Source: Ulota crispa
Taxonomy: Eukaryota > Streptophyta > Bryopsida > Orthotrichales > Orthotrichaceae
DNA length: 64,000 bases
Direction: 5' to 3'
NCBI GenBank assembly: GCA_963920765.1
Contig: OY987245.1
Location: 2,682,727-2,746,726 of the forward strand
Each line of letters begins with the position of its first letter. Positions within the stretch are counted from its first letter, which is position 1. The notes beneath the pieces are model-generated. The model was not told the origin of the DNA and did not search any database. It saw nothing but the letters and a program-made list of their open reading frames with translations. Shown here piece by piece: positions 37,499 to 50,149 of the stretch. The position numbers were made by a program, and so were the translations under genes.

Positions 37499-38576
37499 GG
37501 GTCGCTTCACACTATGGTCGACCAAGTCGAGAGGTTTTGGGATTGAGTGGCCAAAGAAATCTACCAAAAATAAGTTGTAAAATGTTGTTTTTTAACATCT
37601 TTGGTAGTTTTTAGTGTGAAGTGGCCTCCAAAAGCCAAGTTCAAAGGCCAAACTTTTGGCAATGAACATCTACGGCCTCTCAACTTGAAAGGTCATAGTG
37701 TGAAACCTCCAAATGCCAAGCCCAAATTTCAAACTCAAACTTTTTAGAAAAAAACTTGTATGCTGTATTTCTTGTGCAATTTTGGCAATACGTTGGAAAA
37801 TGGGTTTAAAGCATATATAAAAAAATTTGACCAAAAAAAATTTGGATTCATTTTTACAAAAATTGTAAAGTGAAAGGTATAGATGAATGAAAGATATAAC
37901 TAATATGCTAATAAGTTTTGGAAGACTTTAAAAATTGTTAATCCCAATGGCGAGAATGCTCTAACAGATAATTAATATCTTTAATTTTCATTTTCATTTG
38001 AAAATATTCAAAATTGAGAGTAGAAATAACTTTATATATTTTTTCTACCCTCTTCCTACCTTCATTGCCCGCAAAATAAAATTCCTTTGAACTCTTACCT
38101 CATTATTTGGAATTGAGTGATTCAACTTTTTTTTAGTAGGTATCAGTCTATACAATTTTATAAAAAATGAAAATAAATAATTTAGAATATATTTTTTGCT
38201 GCCCGATTTGACATTGAAATTGAAAAACCTTTATAACTTTTGCATTACTTATACGAATGACATGAAATAAAGCTTCACATGTAGATTATGATGAGTAGCA
38301 TCCATCCTAAAAATTTCATGAAAAATTTCCAAATTATGAAGTCAATAGAGCCTGCCTGAGTTCTCATAAAGCCCAAAGTGGGCTCCTTGGTCCTTTAGGG
38401 GTTAATCCAAAACTTTTCTTGAGAGGCCGTCATTTTGGATTAAAAGATGATGTCATAAGGGGTGATGGACTTTGGACTTTGGCCTCTAGTGTGAAGGGTC
38501 AAGAGGCCAAACCCTTGGTTTCTTGTTGGTGGAAATCCATAGTCTCTCAACCTTTGGCCATATTGTGAAGCAACCC
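37499..38576. mobile_element. Harbinger-like MITE with GGGTYGCTTCACA ends
   Basis: TTA duplications lie at 37496-37498 and 38577-38579. The inverted ends are GGGTCGCTTCACACTATGG and CCATATTGTGAAGCAACCC (17 of 19 match). Both subterminal parts repeat short blocks such as GTGTGAAG and GAGAGG. A right-end sequence TCCTTTAGGGGTTAA at 38391-38405 inside it shows a class C TTAA element nested here, whose left end I could not find. A related left end, with TTA just before GGGCGGCTTCACACTA, is at 53888-53906. Confidence 0.7.
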
Positions 38577-38579
38577 TTA

Positions 38580-39571
38580 AATGAGTTGAGTTGCAAAGGA
38601 CAAAATGCAACATTAAATGTAGCCTTTCATACATATATATATGGGAACACAAAGATCCATTCTTTATTCACGTTCCTCCCACACAAATAGTACTTCGCTA
38701 AATCTAAAATTTCTAAATCACATATCTTGAAAGCTTTGATATTAGATTGAGAATGTACTCGTTTTAGATTGATGGTGGACCTCTAGTGATTTTAAAAGAA
38801 TTTTAATCACAATTTGATGTTTTTTTTCAAATGTCTTGTATTAACACTTCTCCTAAATTGATTCATGTCAAATTTTAGTGCATTGAGTACTTCCTTCTAT
38901 CTACAAGAGGCAAGCTTGAGTTGAGGCAATTTAAAGCTTCAAAAGGTGGTTAAAAGCTTAAAATTTTGTTGGTGGAAGACTAGAAGTTGATGAATATAGC
39001 ATATTTGATAGTGCAAAATCGCACTTGGCATGGGTTAAAGGCATGGAGTTGGAATAGTTTACTCTTCAAGTGTTAATGCACATTATCCCCTTTATAGGCT
39101 TTTAAAATATGAAAGTGGTTTTAGATTTGGTGAATAATTGATTACATGGGAATGGTTTGAATGAGGAATGGATCTTTTTTCCACATCTCTCCATATTTAT
39201 ATAAGAGAAAGATTGTTGGGCCTTGGCTCCCAAATGGTGTTTCATTCTTGTTCCACTCAATTCTTGAACAAAATTTTAGTTTGTTGACAATAACAAAATT
39301 GAAAATGTGTTCACAAAAAGGTATTTCTAAGTGAATTAGGATTTGGGAGTACTTTGAAGCGGTTTGTAAAACTTCACAAGTAAGATTTTGAGATTTCAGT
39401 AGAACTTGGGATGTGGGATATAGTTTGCATTCCTTAAAGTTTCACAAAATGTCCCAAATCCACTTAGAAATGGTTACGTGGCAACACTTGTTAAAAAGTT
39501 TAGCATTAACTAAATTGGTGCTTTGCTTAGGAGTTGGGTGGAACGTATCCAAGTTCCACCAATTTGTTTGC
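38580..39571. other. AT-rich intergenic DNA
   Basis: I see no gene, RNA or clear repeat boundary in this stretch. Confidence 0.4.
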
Positions 39572-39696
39572 TTAACCCCTAAAGACTCAAGCACTGTTTT
39601 TAGGCAATATAGTGATTTTGGGCAGTTCATTACCTATGGATTTTTTTTATCTCTTTTCTTTTAAATTTTCACATATGATCTGTCTAAGGAGTAGCT

Positions 39697-40598
39697 TTAA
39701 CCCCTAATAGACTGTAGCTTTTATTTTGTCAAAAGACACTCAAAACTATTATATCTATGACAAAGAGTAAAGATGATTGTAAGTTGGTCTTTTGCATATT
39801 TAACCATAGGATCTTGTATTAGATTGGTATATGAATGTACAAAATAAAATAAAAAAACGTAGACCGCACAGATTGCAAGATATTTGCATCTAAAGTGTAA
39901 AAACAAACTTTTTTGATTAGATTATCTGACTTTGAATTTTTTGAATTTGAAAGTTTTGTACCATAGAGATTGGAAGTTTAAATCTTTATGCTCAAAATTT
40001 GAGTTGAGAATCTTTGGAAAAATGTTAAAAAAAAAAAACGTTTAATTTTCATTCTTAAAACAAATTAGGTAGAAGAAGGTATGAGATTGAACAAAAACTT
40101 AGATTGTGAATAAACCCTATAATGGAATTGAAACACAATAATGCCAATGGTGAGATTGTTTTAGCAAGCAAACTTCACCTTTTCCAACAATTTTTTTGAA
40201 ATAATGTTAAATTTGCATTCAAAAATAAATTTTGTAAGTTATTTTTTCAAAAAAAAAGCTCAAGTTGCCCAAAAAACTAGATTGTCCATAACTTTCTCAT
40301 AACTAGTCCAAATGGAATGAATCAAAGTTTCAAATGTAGACAAAAATATAATCTATAAGAAAGAAAGAAAATCTAGTTTTTGTAAAAAAACTGCTGTCAA
40401 AACTCCTCAAATTTTTGCTTATTGGAGCATAACTTTTACTCCCGAGCATAGATTGGAAGAAAATTTATATCTCGCAAAAGCCAATGTGTTTTTCTATCTT
40501 CAAAAAGAGTTTCAAAAATTAGGAAAAAAACTTAGGCGTAGGTACCTGCCTAAAATCCCATTTGTCCCCCAAAGGGACAATGGTCCTTTAGGGGTTAA
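39697..40598. mobile_element. TTAA-ended MITE, class C (inner copy)
   Basis: The left end is TTAACCCCTAATAGACTG and the right end AATGGTCCTTTAGGGGTTAA. The right subterminal block TTTGTCCCCCAAAGGGACAA is shared with the element ending at 56510. It is possible that the right end instead belongs with the outer left end at 39572. Confidence 0.55.
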
Positions 40599-41088
40599 GG
40601 TCCAACAATTTTCATGACTTTTGACTCCATGGTTCAAAAGTCATTGCATGATAAAAAAAAAATTTGAACTCCAAACAACTTGGGCAACTCAAATAACCTC
40701 TTTAAAAATATCATCATTATTATTATTATTTTTAAATTTTTTCTTTGAACTTATATATATGTGGGAAGCTTTGGATTATTCAATTTCTATAAATGAAATG
40801 AAAATTATGAGAAGTTTTAGTTTGCTCATAGGTATGGAGTCTTTCAAAACCATACCTACCCACAAACTAAAAATTCCTATAACTTTCATCTCATCAATCA
40901 AAATCAAACAATTTAAAGCTTCCCACATACATATAAGTCTAAAGAACCAATTCCAAAAATAAATAAATAAATAAATAATGTAATTTTTAAAGAAGTTTTG
41001 CGAGCTACCTAGAGTTCAAAAAATCTATGTATCATGCAATACCTTTTGAAATGTGTAGTCAAAAGTTATGAAAATTGTTGGACCTTAA
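40595..41088. repeat. Hairpin repeat abutting a TTAA element
   Basis: TTAAGGTCCAACAATTTTCA at the left pairs with TGAAAATTGTTGGACCTTAA at the right (41069-41088), and CATGACTTTTGACT pairs with AGTCAAAAGTTATG. Inside, GAAATGAAAATTATGAGAAG-type sequence pairs with a mirrored block near 40880-40900. The left TTAA is that of the preceding element. Confidence 0.8.
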
Positions 41089-41190
41089 AGCTACTCCTTG
41101 GGCACATCATATGCAAAGATTTCAAAGAAAAAAGATGAAAAATCCATTTGTAGTGAGCTCCCTCATAAGGACAATGGGCTTTTAGGGTGG

Positions 41191-43328
41191 GTTGATCATT
41201 TTTAAGACGGCCATTTATGAACTTAGGAATGTAAAAAGTCACTTGAACTTTGGCTCATTTGAAAGAGAAACAAGTTGGCTATGTAGTGTTGTTTTCAAAA
41301 TTAGAAAAAGAGTCACCATTGGATTTACATAAATTTTCAAACCATGGGTGGTCTTGGAGTTGTAGTGTTAAATTTTGGCCCTGGATTTGGGAAAATATTC
41401 TATTTTACTCACAACTTTTGAAATTTAAGGGTGAAGTGGTCACTATTGCAAGACCATTTTCTCATTCCTTTTATACCCTAAAAGTACAAGACTTGTTTCT
41501 ATGCGTGTGGAACTTGATTACCTTGAGAATGAGTGTAAATGCCAACTTTCTAAAATGTTGTGTGTCCAAAAGAGCCAATCAAAGCACAATTTCAACTACT
41601 CCAAAATATTAGTTTCCTTTGAGGTTTCCTTGTAGTATCCTTTACATTTTTGTTATAATCTTCCAATCTAACCCTTGGATTGAAACCAAACTTTATAAAG
41701 ATGATAAGGGCTTTCTACAAGATCTTATGGTTACTCTGGCCTAAAAATAACTCATCATACTTCAAGCTTCACCCTTTCATAACTTGCAAAATCAAGATCC
41801 AAAACACCTTCAAATGGCCAAAAAATTTAAGGGTTTAATTGCTGCCAAATGCAATCTCTTGCATAAAATTTCGAATGGCCAAAACGTCTTTTATCTACAT
41901 TTAGCTTTTTCAATTTCATTTCAAGTACAACAGACCATAAATCTGATCACACAGGTAACCATTTTTTTTTTCTTTTCCACTCATTGGTCTTGCAATTCTC
42001 ATGAATGTATTTCAAAAATCGAACCAACACATTCTCCAATTGTTTTTTTTTTTGTTTTTTTATAAGGTTTGACATATACTGCAAATCTTGAATATTCTAG
42101 AAAACTATATAAAAACATTTTTTATACATACAAAATAGTTGATAAATATGTTTTCTTACAACTTCGGCATCTGTTTTATTTAAAATTTCATATTAAGCTT
42201 ATCCTTGTATAGAATACACCAAAGAAGTTCAAATACAACAAATATTAGCAAAGATGTGAGTGGGCGATGGTAACAAGATATCATCTCAATGATTTATATT
42301 AGTTAATCAATCAATGGATCTTCAAAGCACTTTATCTCCAAATAACGTCATCAATTTACCAAATTTATTTTTATATTTTCTAAAATACACTCACGGACAA
42401 AGTTTCAGTAGATGGACAATCGTTGTAGAATATGTTTTTAAATAATGGTACCACTTAAGCTTAATACATGACAATTACACTTCATATCAATTAATTAACA
42501 TAATGTAGGAGGAAAATTTCCATTTTGTGTGTGTGGATAGTTTAGCGTATTTATAACAAAATCCATCCATGATGATTAAGTTTATCATGTGGTGTGGCAA
42601 CTTTGATTTAAGTTCAATAGATTATTCTTTGGCCATGTTTGTTTCATATCCACCAACCGATCAAAAACATCCACAAGATTAGAAAAGCTAGAAGGTGTTT
42701 ACTAAACAAGATTTGTTTTATTTGATGTTTGCTTGTAAGTTTTTATAAATAGAACCCCCTCCTAGCATTTTGATTGTATTAGGCATGCAAATCTAGTTCT
42801 ATGAATATTTTTCAATATCATTTTATTATTTTCTTCTTCTTGGAATGTAAACTCAAATGAGATGAAAATCACCCATTTGATGTAGTGAGTATATATGAAA
42901 TGCGCACATGTATTGTATATACTATTGTTGGTTTAGAGCATTTGTATTGGTACATGAAAAACACAAAAAAAAAATTTACAATTTCCTTCCAATGCCTACC
43001 TTCCAAAGCTTGGAAAGCTCTCAAATTTTTATCTGTTTTATGCAAATATATGACATTTAGATTTTTGTTGACTTTAGTAAGAGTTTTTTATTTTCTGGTT
43101 CTTTGTTTTGAGAATAAATGTTATTGAACTGGTAGGCTTAACATTGTAAATACAATATATGGAATATGGCTTTCAAGTTTTGTTTGAAAGTCACTTACAA
43201 TTCACCTAAATATTGCTTTACAGTACGTGTATTGAGTTTTAGAAAATTTGGACCACCCGTAATTCAGCAAATTAAAGTGGAGCCTACACAACCTTAGAGA
43301 ACTTTTGGTGAGAAAATAAAAGGAACCA
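41191..43328. other. AT-rich intergenic DNA
   Basis: About 2.1 kb with no supported gene. A 120-codon plus-strand frame at 41250-41612 has no recognisable domain. Poly-T/A runs are common around 41960-42060. I see no transposon termini. Confidence 0.4.
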
Positions 43329-43698
43329 TTAACCCTTGAACGTCGGATTGGTGGCAGTGCATACTTTCTACAGTGGTTTCTACAGTGATGTGGCAAGTGC
43401 TCACCCATTAAAATTTTGTTTCTTAAAGTTACAAAAGTCAATAGTGCATGGTGCCCTCATGAAAAGTGCAAGATGGGCAGCATGGGACCTAACAGCATGT
43501 TTGTGAATTTTCTCACAATTTAGGTTATTGAAAAATATGAGTGCATTTGTTGAGATCATTTTCTGCCTTCCACGATGCACCATGTGTCTATGATCACTTC
43601 TACAAAAAAGTTAGTTGAAAAACAACTTTTTCTATAACTCAACTTGTTTTTGGGTGGCCAGAGGACAATTTTTGTCCTTGTCAACGTTTAAGGGTTAA
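43329..43698. mobile_element. TTAA-ended MITE, class B (copy 2)
   Basis: The left end TTAACCCTTGAACGT is mirrored by AACGTTTAAGGGTTAA, in a 370-bp element. It is collinear with 27140-27504 and 60310-60679. It is followed immediately by a hairpin and then a class A element. Confidence 0.85.
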
Positions 43699-44108
43699 GA
43701 ATGGCATTGATATGTGTACCACACCTTTTGAACTACTGTACCACACCCCGGGGTAAATTTTAGATTTCTACCATCAAAAAGCTGAATTTGAGAAATTTGA
43801 ATTCAAATCTAGACTTAAAGACCATTATTTAGTATAGAGTCATAAAAAGTTGCAATTCAACAACACCCAATGAGAAAGTTTAGCTAGGGAGAAAAGTGTT
43901 ACTTTTACTTTTGTTTGTAAAAAAAGATAAGCTTTTTCATTGGGTATTGTTGGGTTGCAACTTTTTATGGTTCTAGGCTAAACATGGTCTATGATTCAAA
44001 TATGAATTCAAGTTTCTCAAATTCAGCTTTTTGATGGTAGAAATCTAAAATTTACCTCAGGGTGTGGTGTAGTAGTTCAAAGGGTGTGATACACATGTCA
44101 ATTCCCCA
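43699..44108. repeat. Long hairpin repeat, family H (copy 2), between two TTAA elements
   Basis: ATATGTGTACCACACCTTTT at the left pairs with AAAGGGTGTGATACACATGT at the right. TTTAGATTTCTACCATCAAA pairs with TTTGATGGTAGAAATCTAAA. Arms are about 195 bp. It fills exactly the space between the TTAA that ends one element (43695-43698) and the TTAA that starts the next (44109-44112). It shares its arm core with 27896-28298. Confidence 0.85.
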
Positions 44109-44867
44109 TTAACCCTTGAGCGCCCCAAAGACAGTATACTTCCTCTAGGGATTTCAAGAGCTTATTTGAGGAACCGGATCTAACTTTTTGGTATTACTTT
44201 ACATTACAATTATGAAGGTATTCAAGTTGTCCATGCCAATGGAGTAATGGCAAGGAAAGTCAAATGTTGTACAAGTGATGCACAAGATTTGATTGAGTGA
44301 AACACCATATAGGGCGTGGTGGCAAACAACGTTTTACAGGCTGCAACCGGTCATTATCCCTTGCAAGCTTCCTTCTATGTGCTTTGTGGTAGTGGGAAAG
44401 TTGTTGGCAAGGGTTCAAGCATATTCTAGACCCTTATTATAGCAACCATCACTGACTGTGCCGGTCATTGTTTTCTGTTTAATAGTGATTTGAAGCCCTA
44501 AAACTTGACATAAAAAGAAGTGCTATCTTCAATAATTTACAGGTGTGTGCATTCACATCTAATCTTGTTGCTCATAAAATTTAAGAAGAATCGGAGGCTT
44601 ATAGAATTTTGTAAAAATCATCAAATAGCAACTACCGACCAAAAATAAGATTTTGTCATCACATGTTGTTTGATCAAGTGTTATAATCTCCCATCTCCCA
44701 TGGTCAATTGTTCCCAAAATTTGCAAGCCATTTTCTAAGTAAGTGTTCCACTATTTTCAATGATTAGTTTTTGTGAATCATCTAATTGATTGAGATATGA
44801 TGCATTAAAGTTGTCGATCTCCAAAACCCCAATTTTGGTGAAAACAGCCTGGGCGCTCAGGGGTTAA
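44109..44867. mobile_element. TTAA-ended MITE, class A (copy 2)
   Basis: The left end TTAACCCTTGAGCGCCC is mirrored by GGGCGCTCAGGGGTTAA, a 17-bp inverted repeat with one mismatch. Length 759 bp. This is the best preserved of the three class A copies. Confidence 0.88.
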
Positions 44868-45062
44868 GAAATGTCTTGCTTATCTTGGGAAAATAAAGGT
44901 GATTATATCTACTCTAGGATTGAGACTAAAGTACCAAAATAAATATTTTTCTTATTGGAAGATACATGGGCGGCAATCTTCAGTTTGTTTTGAGTGAAAC
45001 AGTAAATTTTCTACATTTATCCATGTTAAGAGAAATATAAAATTTTCCCATATTCTTATATT

Positions 45063-45532
45063 TATATGAAGGGAAAATATAACAAATACCCCTCAAATAT
45101 CAAACACACCCTTGTATTATTTGAAGTATTATAAATACCCCTGATTTTGTGTAAGGATATCAATTATATCCCTAGTTATTTTTGAAAACATTTAACACTC
45201 TTAGTTTTCTTGTGCATCTTTACTAAGAAATTTGTAAGTCACATTTGCACCAAAGATATTGGTAAAAAAAAGCGTGTTGTTTAGTTAATGCAATGGCTTT
45301 GGCCACAATAAACTTAAATGCAAAAGTCCTGATAAAGCTTGAAGAGCTTCCCTTCAAGATTTGACTTACATTAAACTTGCATCTAGTTTATGCAAATTTC
45401 ATTGTCATTACAATACTTACAAAAAGTTGCACCTCTTCAAAACCAGGGGTATTTTTTATATTTCAAATAATAGAGGGACATATTTGACATTTTAAAAGAA
45501 TTGGGAGATGTTTTTTGTATTTTCCCTTATAT
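45063..45532. mobile_element. MITE-like foldback of 470 bp
   Basis: GGGAAAATATAACAAATACC at the left has a diverged mirror, TGTTTTTTGTATTTTCCC, at the right. Further in, TATAAATACCCCTGATTTT pairs with AAAACCAGGGGTATTTTTTA. It is non-coding. The family is not assigned. Confidence 0.65.
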
Positions 45533-46050
45533 AAATTATAAAATTTTTGTCATATTTGGTTGTAAAATCAATAAAAAATATAAACACCTTGCCAAAAACA
45601 ATTCTCTAGAACTATGAGTTTTTTTCTTTTCAAGAGTCCAATTCTTTTTAATGTTTATTAGCTTTTGGCAAAAAAAATATTTTCATGGATAACATATGTG
45701 TTTGTATTATGTTTCATATGTGAATCAAATTTAATGTGTATTGGATTGAAAACAGTAACTGTTGCCCTAAATTTTGTTCACTAGCATGTGTACCTAAAAT
45801 ATATTGTTGCAATGCATTTTTCATACAAGAACAATAGAATTGTTCCATTCATGCAAGGAGGTTGGAAAAGAACTTTTATTTATTTATTTATCTCTTCTTT
45901 CTTTTAAATTTTTTTGCAGCTTTTTAACTTTAAAAAAAGAAGGACAAGTAAGTGAAACTAATAATAAAAGTATCAATTAGACCCAATATTTCTCATGCCA
46001 GTGACTTAAGTTTTAGCAAATAGAACTAGCTAACTTTGATGCCCTATTTT

Positions 46051-46281
46051 TTAACCCCTGAGTGTCCAAAGTTGTTTTAGGGTTTAGGAGAAAATGGGGG
46101 TTTAATGGCCACCATAGCTTGGAAAATTACACCCAAAAAAAGTGACTAAAGGATTTGAAAAGGGACTACATTCTCTGCTGATGGGGACTAGCCACAACTA
46201 TTTTCACTGTACAAATCAAGAGTGAGATCAAGTTGTGGTCCCGAACGACAGGATCTTGTTGCTGGGGCACTCAAGGGTTAA
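46051..46281. mobile_element. TTAA-ended MITE, 231 bp
   Basis: The left end TTAACCCCTGAGTGTCC is mirrored by GGGGCACTCAAGGGTTAA. The interior is unlike the other classes, though one block (GGTTTAGGAGAAAATGGGGG) resembles the right end of class A. Confidence 0.75.
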
Positions 46282-48110
46282 AAGCAAACTCAAAAAATAC
46301 AATCAAGTGATTTGAAATATGAATCATTTTCAGTTTTTGATTGACACTAAAGAAAATCCAAATCCTTGATGCTCCCAATATTCTAAATGAAGGTGAACTT
46401 GTATACAAATATATAGGTATACAAATATATAGAATGGACAGAACATTGATGAGGGACACCATCTCATTGGTTCTTGTTATTTAATTAATCATTAGTATAC
46501 CACCAGTCCAAGTTTGAATCATGAGTCTTCCCAATGAATCATGAGTCTTCCCAATTTATTTTTAACATTTAAAATGAAAGTAATATAGTATTGAAAAGTT
46601 CCAAAAGAGAGGATCAATCCTAGTAGGAAGTTTCTCAAAAGAACTAAATCACCCAAGTCTAACTTGTGTCACTTTTCCAACTCAAACTAAATAACAAATC
46701 TATCACGATTCATGAGAAGGACTATATATTGAGATTACATTTTTTTCTTTCAAACTACAGTAAACGTGTACTTGATGAAGAATTTACTCAAATCCAGCCA
46801 ACGGAGGATCATGCTATTTGTGATGTTATTGTCAATTGAAGGTGAAATTTGTACTCAAGAGCCAAGGTTCAAACCAGTCACATTGAAAATGATTGTATTC
46901 TCGATTTTAAAAAAAAGCAACAAAAACAAAATGATGTGGACAGCATCAACAAATCATGACCTCATCCATGCATGCCTTAAATTAGTCAGTGACATTAGAT
47001 TTTAATAGATGTGACCACATTCACTCCAGGGTTTGTTTTTTCAGCATGTAACCAGCCATACAGGATACTCGAAAAAATATCACAACATGCACCGTGACTT
47101 TTATTTTAAGGTCAGCAATACCTACCGTAGAGATAATTACCACAGAGAGTAGGATTTGGATATTTACAAGCCAAGTTTTTCACTGTTATGTCGACAAACA
47201 GTTCCCAACCTTTTATTACTATTATTATTTTTATAAATCGTGAGCATTTCGTGTTTATCAAAAAATGTGACTAGTATAGTTTGAACCTAAAAATACTTAC
47301 AACCTTTTTGATAAGATCTGTGATATTTTTGTGATTATGGTGTTAATAATTTTCATCCATAAACCTGATATTTTGTTGAAGAGGGTTTGGTAATGTCAAC
47401 CCCTCAAGGTACGTTCAGATGGGAGAGTGAAATATGAAACTAATGAGGTTAAGATTTCAAATTTCATTCAGCGTTTGCTAATTTTGACTTTGATTCAATG
47501 TGGCTTATAACATAGCTCATGAGTTATTTCTAAACTTTTGAGGGTTATAGTTTTCTAGCACAAGATTACACCTCCCAAAATATTTAGATGGTGGAAGGAA
47601 ATAGTGTAGGAATTAAAAAGCCACATAGGATGTTTAGTTCTATGCTTATCCTTTGAGGGCTATATTTCTTCTTTTTATGAGAATGAGCTCTCATGTATAG
47701 GGGTCTTTTTTGATGCTCACATGGGCTACATTTTAAACTCCTTCAAAAATTGAAGATTGGGTTTCATACCTCATGTTTTCATCAGCCAAGGGTAGCCACA
47801 CTCTAAGTGTACCAAAAGGCAATATAGAAACAATGTTTTCATAAGCATTCCCTTGGTTGTGATGGGCCATCCTAGAGTATGCTATTTCCTAGCTAGAACA
47901 CTAATGCCACCTAGTCCACTTTAGTCACATTAGACAAGGAGTCTTGTGGCATAGAAGTTTTGAGGAGCAATAGACCCTACATGCTGCCTCCAAGGTATAG
48001 AATTCCCATGAGCCACCCATGCCTAGCTTTATGAGTTATCATTTGTTTTTAGGGTGTGCATACCAAGCTTCAAAAAATACTTAAATTTAGACATGTGGAA
48101 GAAGGTTGTG
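46282..48110. other. AT-rich intergenic DNA
   Basis: About 1.8 kb with no supported gene. It includes a perfect 20-bp tandem duplication listed separately. Confidence 0.4.
46516..46555. repeat. Perfect 20-bp tandem duplication
   Basis: GAATCATGAGTCTTCCCAAT occurs twice with no gap and no mismatch. Confidence 0.98.
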
Positions 48111-48427
48111 TAAGGTAGGAACACCTAGAAGCGTCAAACTAAGGGTTTGAACATGATGACTATTATTAAACACCTAGCAAATTATAGGATCCTGTTAGCA
48201 AGAGAAAAATGTTGAGTTTGAACATGCAAATGTATTATTTGGATACTGTGACAATAGGTGGTGAATTTTAAAAGAGCCGACTGCAATTGCACCTAATACC
48301 AACACTAAGGTTTCATGTTCACATGTTATACATCCTTGTAATAACATCTATTCACTTCCATAGATTTTCCAAAATTTTAGAGGTGATGATTATGGATGCA
48401 GTGATGATTATGGGTGCTGCTGCCTTA
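48111..48427. mobile_element. MITE, second copy of the 19467-19784 family
   Basis: The left end is TAAGGTAGGAACACC and the right end GGGTGCTGCTGCCTTA. The body matches 19467-19784 in order, including AGGATCCTGTTAGCAAGAGA and AACACTAAGGTTTCATGTTC. It is slightly more decayed at the left terminus. Confidence 0.78.
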
Positions 48428-48724
48428 TACAAGATCATGTTGGCTCAAATTTGAGCAATTGTTTATTCAATGGACTTATAGCATAATAAAAATACAACAC
48501 AATAAAGCGTGGTTAGACGTAGCAAAGTTTTTTTTAAAAAGGCAGCCCGCATTGTGCAACTAAATGCCTAGCCTCTAACGGCATGAGTTCATTCAATTCT
48601 TCTATGCGCAAACAATCCAGTGTAAACATTTTTCAAATGTAAAAACAACCATGGCGAAATACCTTCACACCTGCAAAATATAAATCAATTCCTTTGGTAT
48701 GCGAATTGAAAGTTACTATTTAAT

Positions 48725-48800
48725 ATCCACAGCATCCACGTCATCCACAGTTCCACACTGTCCACGCCATCCACTGTCATCTACACCATCCACATCATGG
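48725..48800. repeat. Degenerate CATCCAC tandem array
   Basis: About eight imperfect units of CATCCAC(A/G)N follow one another (CATCCACGTCATCCACAG, CCATCCACTGTCATCTACAC and so on). It is a low-complexity minisatellite with no coding sense. Confidence 0.8.
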
Positions 48801-48829
48801 ATGCTGGCACCATGGAGCCAAGGTCAAGT

Positions 48830-49290
48830 GGAGGGAAAGATTGATGCAAAAAGGGGCCGAGGAAGGAGGAGGTGCTTTCGTGGAGGCCATGTGGGCACAT
48901 CCAGAGAGGAAGGACATGATTGGAGCAATGAGCCCATGTCCAGGGCCTCCTATCGGGGGATGGCCAAAGCCAACTAAGCATATTATATCCAAAATTAGAT
49001 GGAAAAGGATAAAACCAGCGTTATTTTATAGAAAAGGGAAGGTCGCCAAACGAGTCTTGCATGGCTGGGTACGCTGCACATCCATATTTTTGGGACCAAG
49101 GTGGAAAAACTCTGATTTTTCACCAGCCAGAAAAAGTATGTTAGGGTTTAGATATTTACCATCAGGAGATGTGATTTTGGGAATCTTGAATTCACATTTA
49201 TAGTTAAAGACTCAGAGTTGAAGCTCGGAAGAGGATAAAACTGACCAACTCCGAATGAGGGGAGGATTTTCCAGCCTGGACCAATAGACA
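48830..49290. repeat. Interspersed repeat R, apparently empty copy
   Basis: Sequence here (GTTTAGATATTTACCATC, GATTTTGGGAATCTTGAATT, AAAACTGACCAACTCCGAAT) recurs at about 50475-50669 and 60120-60309. Those two copies are interrupted by TTAA elements after TCAAAG(A/T)CC. Here the corresponding point (about 49196-49215) carries no insertion, so it resembles an unoccupied target. Confidence 0.65.
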
Positions 49291-49309
49291 TGTATAATCA
49301 GCATGTTTT

Positions 49310-49507
49310 TTCTTGGCAAAATTTCTCCTAAATCTTACCTCAAACTAGTGGTGACAATTGTAACACAAAGAAATTGTGGTAAAAATTTGGATGAAATAGC
49401 CAACTCCCTCCTACAACAACCATCTAGTTCACCAAATTCTGGATGAAAGTAGCTTACATTAGTAAACTTATTGAATGACTGTGCTTACCTCATTCATTCT
49501 TCCAATA
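49310..49507. repeat. Interspersed repeat E, left part
   Basis: TCTTGGCAAAATTTCTCCTA, ACCTCAAACTAGTGGTGACA and the block ending in TTCTGGATGAAAGTAGCTTA are shared in order with sequence near 19415-19960, 51290-51560 and 58230-58490. It continues beyond the small MITE to about 49710 (TCGCTCCACTCTGACAAAAA). Family unknown. Confidence 0.65.
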
Positions 49508-49635
49508 TTAGGATATGTTCACACTTGATATTAGGAGGAGTATTAACAATATGAATGCAGTCCAAAAAATGTCCAAATGCATCTAATTTTCCTTTACTAA
49601 TATCCCTCCTAACACTAAGTGTGAACATATCCTAA
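49508..49635. mobile_element. Small palindromic MITE of 128 bp (copy 1)
   Basis: TTAGGATATGTTCACACTTG is mirrored by AAGTGTGAACATATCCTAA, and the mirrored arms run on through the AGGAGG/CCTCCT block, about 31 bp in all. The reverse complement of this element lies at 63715-63842. It interrupts repeat E. Confidence 0.85.
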
Positions 49636-50149
49636 GCCAATTTTTCCTTGCCTGTGTGCATTCTGGGGTGCCAGTCGCTCCACTCTGACAAAAACAAAAT
49701 AAAAACGCTGATGTAACTTATATGCAGTACACTGCACCGTCGTACATCTGACGAAGGTGAGGATGAGTAGCTTTCTAAGAAAAATTTGGTGTTAGAGTAT
49801 GTGGCTACATTACTGACAACTGTAGCCAGAGGATATATTTTTTTCCCTGAGCTTAATTTGCAGGAATCCTGTGATTGCTTTTGGAACTGTGCGCTTCTGG
49901 TTGGCAACATGGAACACTTCCAAAGAAACCAATCCAACCTGCATGCCTTCAATTCAGGGTTGAATCCTTGACGGATGGGATACAGAGGTGGCAAGCAGAC
50001 AAACTACATAACCATCAACGTATTCCTAAGCCAGTATCGTACGCAGAAAACGAGAAAAATAAGTGCATAAACGTGAACCTTACAACATAGCCATTGCAAA
50101 CGCAAGAATAGATGTAAACATCACTGTTGAGGGAAGGGAGAATTTTTGA

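Larger units (their letters stand above)
39572..41190. mobile_element. Nested TTAA-ended composite
   Basis: An outer element begins TTAACCCCTAAAGACTCAAG at 39572. Its mirrored subterminal block (CATATGATCTGTCTAAGGAG near 39672) reappears inverted as CTCCTTGGGCACATCATATG near 41094, with a decayed end near 41190. The TTAA next to this block (39697-39700) is followed by a class C element ending at 40598 and then by a hairpin (40595-41088). The layout is three units sharing TTAA junctions. Confidence 0.6.

Noticed and set aside
48841..49203. 120-codon frame at 48841-49203
   Set aside because: It lies in interspersed repeat R and is not kept open in the other copies.
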